NCBI GenBank assembly: GCA_020630975.1
Contig: JAHDID010000012.1
Location: 23,216 to 87,215, forward strand
Length of the DNA stretch: 64,000 bases
Direction: 5' to 3'
Origin: Verrucomicrobiota bacterium
GTDB lineage: Bacteria > Verrucomicrobiota > Verrucomicrobiia > Verrucomicrobiales > DEV007
The stretch's first letter is position 1, and every line of letters begins with the position of its first letter. Of this stretch, positions 62,178 through 64,000 are shown one piece after another. Below the pieces are notes generated by a model that was not told where the DNA came from, ran no database searches, and worked only from the letters and a program-made list of their open reading frames with translations. A program made the translations under genes and the position numbers.

Positions 62178-64000
62178 ATGCTGCTTTTCGTCGTCGCCAT
62201 CTTTCTCAGTGCGTTTCTGCTCTTTCAGGTTCAGCCGATCATCGCGCGCTATATTTTGCCCTGGTATGGCGGGAGCCCTGCGGTGTGGACGACGTGCATG
62301 CTGTTCTTTCAGTTCGGGCTATTGGCGGGCTATAGCTACGCGCATGCACTGGTCACGCTGTTTCGCAGTCGGCCGAAGCTGCAGTTTTTCATTCACTTGG
62401 CGGTGGTGGCTATCGCGCTCATTTTTCTACCCATCACTCCAGCGGACGAGCTGAAGCCGACTGGTGGTAGCGAGACGTCGGATCTCTGGGGTATCGTGCG
62501 CCTGCTGGCGCTCACGGTGGGGCTGCCCTATGTGGCGATCTCTGCGTCGGGACCTTTGTTGCAGCATTGGTTCGCTGGAGCGCATCGTGGGGTATCGCCA
62601 TACCGGCTCTATGCGGTGTCGAATTTGGGGTCGCTGTTAGGCCTGCTCAGCTATCCGTTTGTGTTTGAGAGGATGCTCGGGCTGAAGCACCAGACGTGGT
62701 GGTGGTCGGGAGGTTTCGTGGTGTATGGCGTGCTGGCACTGGCCTGTGCGTGGCGGTTTTGGCGGGGAGGTATGGTGGATCGTGCTGAGGAGGATGGGAT
62801 GGCTGATGGCGCTGATACCGCGGCCGAAGGTCCACCAGTCGCGCCCACGATGGGGTCGCGACTGCTGTGGGTAGTGTTCGCGGCCTGTGGCTCTGCCGGT
62901 ATGCTCGCGATCACCAATCAGATGTGTCAAGATGTGGCTGTGGTGCCATTCCTCTGGGTGCTGCCGCTGGCGCTGTATCTGACCAGCTTTATCATTTGTT
63001 TTGACCAGCCTCGCTGGTACTCGCGCATGGTGTGGATACCGGTGGTAGTCGTCGGTGTCGGGCTGATGGTGTGGCTGCTCAATCGCCAGCACGATGTGAA
63101 CGCCGGCGAGTGGCATATCGGCTGGCAGATCGGTATCTTTCTGCTGGCGATGTTTGGCATCTGTATGGTCAGCCATGGCGAGATGGTACGGCGCAAACCA
63201 CATAGCCACTATCTGACTGGCTTCTATCTCCTAGTGTCGGTAGGCGGAGCTTGTGGTGGTTTGTTTGTCAGCCTAGTGGCCCCGAAGATCTTTGATAACT
63301 ACTGGGAGCTGCATTTCCTGCTGATCTTTTTGACGCTGCTGGTGGGTATCCTGATAGCTGTCGAAGCGTTTAATAGATACCGGAACAAGATCTGGGGTGG
63401 GGTGGCACTGATCGCTACAGTACAGGCTCTGGTAGTGCTTTGCCTGGGACTGAAGCTCCACTACGAAGAGACCAAGTCGGGTGTGATCGCGACACAGCGC
63501 AGCTTCCATGGTGTGATCCAGGTGGTAGAGGGCGATGAGGGGACTGAGGATCATTTCCGCACGATGTTTCACGGGCGGATCAATCATGGGGACCAATACC
63601 TCGACCCAATCCACAAAGGCATCCCGTCTACCTACTACAGCGAGTACAGTGGCGTCGGAGCGCTCATGCAGAGTCTGCCTCAGCGGCAGGAGGGTAGCCG
63701 CGCTCCGGTGAAGCTAGGGGTGATCGGCCTAGGCAGTGGCTCGCTCGCGGTGCATACCGAGCCGGGAGATGAGATCGTCTTCTACGAGATCAATCCTTCG
63801 GTCTATGATCTGGCTCAGAATTACTTCACCTACCTATCCGATAGCGAGGGCGACACCTCGGTGGTGCTCGGCGATGCGCGCACTATGATGGAGGTGGAGC
63901 TGCGCGATGGCCAGCCACGCGAGTATGACGTGCTGTTTGTCGATGCCTTTAGCGGCGACTCGATCCCCATCCACCTAGTGACTGAGGAGGCGTTTGAGAT
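62178..64000 (+). CDS. Membrane protein fused to spermidine-synthase-like domain (partial, runs off window)
   Basis: The frame is open from ATG 62178 to the window edge (607 codons). The N-terminal part has multiple transmembrane helices (LFVVAIFLSAFLLFQVQP, IIARYILPWYGGSPAVWTT, SNLGSLLGLLSYPFVFERML), typical of bacterial fused MFS-like/spermidine synthase proteins. The soluble C-terminal domain begins near residue 510 with GVIGLGSGSLAVHTEPG, VFYEINPSVYDLAQNYF and LFVDAFSGDSIPIHL, the Rossmann-type methyltransferase/aminopropyltransferase fold. Whether it makes polyamines is unknown in this subgroup. The 3' end lies outside. Confidence 0.9.
   Translation, partial: MLLFVVAIFLSAFLLFQVQPIIARYILPWYGGSPAVWTTCMLFFQFGLLAGYSYAHALVTLFRSRPKLQFFIHLAVVAIALIFLPITPADELKPTGGSETSDLWGIVRLLALTVGLPYVAISASGPLLQHWFAGAHRGVSPYRLYAVSNLGSLLGLLSYPFVFERMLGLKHQTWWWSGGFVVYGVLALACAWRFWRGGMVDRAEEDGMADGADTAAEGPPVAPTMGSRLLWVVFAACGSAGMLAITNQMCQDVAVVPFLWVLPLALYLTSFIICFDQPRWYSRMVWIPVVVVGVGLMVWLLNRQHDVNAGEWHIGWQIGIFLLAMFGICMVSHGEMVRRKPHSHYLTGFYLLVSVGGACGGLFVSLVAPKIFDNYWELHFLLIFLTLLVGILIAVEAFNRYRNKIWGGVALIATVQALVVLCLGLKLHYEETKSGVIATQRSFHGVIQVVEGDEGTEDHFRTMFHGRINHGDQYLDPIHKGIPSTYYSEYSGVGALMQSLPQRQEGSRAPVKLGVIGLGSGSLAVHTEPGDEIVFYEINPSVYDLAQNYFTYLSDSEGDTSVVLGDARTMMEVELRDGQPREYDVLFVDAFSGDSIPIHLVTEEAFE

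Overview
The window looks like chromosome of a Verrucomicrobiota bacterium, probably a marine Verrucomicrobiales member. This is inferred from gene families, not from a marker gene: a PVC-type heme-binding CxxCH protein, two secreted sulfatases, a DUF3604 protein, a DUF6288/PA14/autotransporter-repeat giant, large type IV pilin-like proteins and many secreted hypotheticals. No rRNA, tRNA, CRISPR array, transposase or integrase was found.

Layout. 1-9 kb: M20 dipeptidase, divergent oxyR/katG peroxide-defence pair, two tandem secreted paralogs. 9-13.5 kb: trmB, a small membrane protein, a HAD phosphatase, and a secreted SGNH/EF-hand/alpha-beta hydrolase fusion. 13.7-17.4 kb is an accessory island: a 5'-truncated Fic gene, then three small promoterless genes, each followed closely by a CTAAC box and two preceded by a GTTAG box. 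This resembles an integron gene-cassette array without an integrase. A group II intron-like RNA with no encoded protein interrupts the first attC-like site. 17.5-31.5 kb: YdjY-like protein, the 1588-residue mosaic surface protein, a NavBac-like channel, an exported beta-carbonic anhydrase, a glycosyltransferase, an M48/TerB protein, the DUF3604 protein and two small exported proteins.

31.65-32.0 kb holds the most striking single gene: an ArsC-family arsenate reductase whose catalytic cysteine codon (position 12) is an in-frame TGA. The other ArsC catalytic residues are intact and a plausible bacterial SECIS hairpin follows, so it is a candidate selenoprotein. 32-35.6 kb: two paralogous giant pseudopilins with a shared N-terminal half and unrelated C-terminal modules. 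35.9-44.1 kb: carB, a porin-like protein, a DUF697-like/SHOCT protein, a ketoglutarate-semialdehyde-type dehydrogenase, a BLUF-LuxR blue-light transcription factor and a BlaI/MecI-like protein. 44-53.5 kb: the PVC heme protein, an FAH-family dehydratase-like enzyme, several hypotheticals and a sulfatase. 53.7-64 kb: mscL followed by a highly structured gene-free stretch, a sugar isomerase-like exported protein, a second sulfatase, an MscS channel, a degenerate SGNH protein, a 3D-domain protein and the start of a membrane/spermidine-synthase-like fusion that runs off the window.

Three families of short intergenic repeats recur. One is a TATAGGTC palindrome, always between convergent genes. One is a GC-rich AAGGAGGGGCTGCC element. 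One is a tandem AATAGGGT element with an exact 21-bp period. Start codons were moved inward where a signal peptide or the conserved domain favours it; clear Shine-Dalgarno sequences are scarce, so many starts are uncertain by a few codons.
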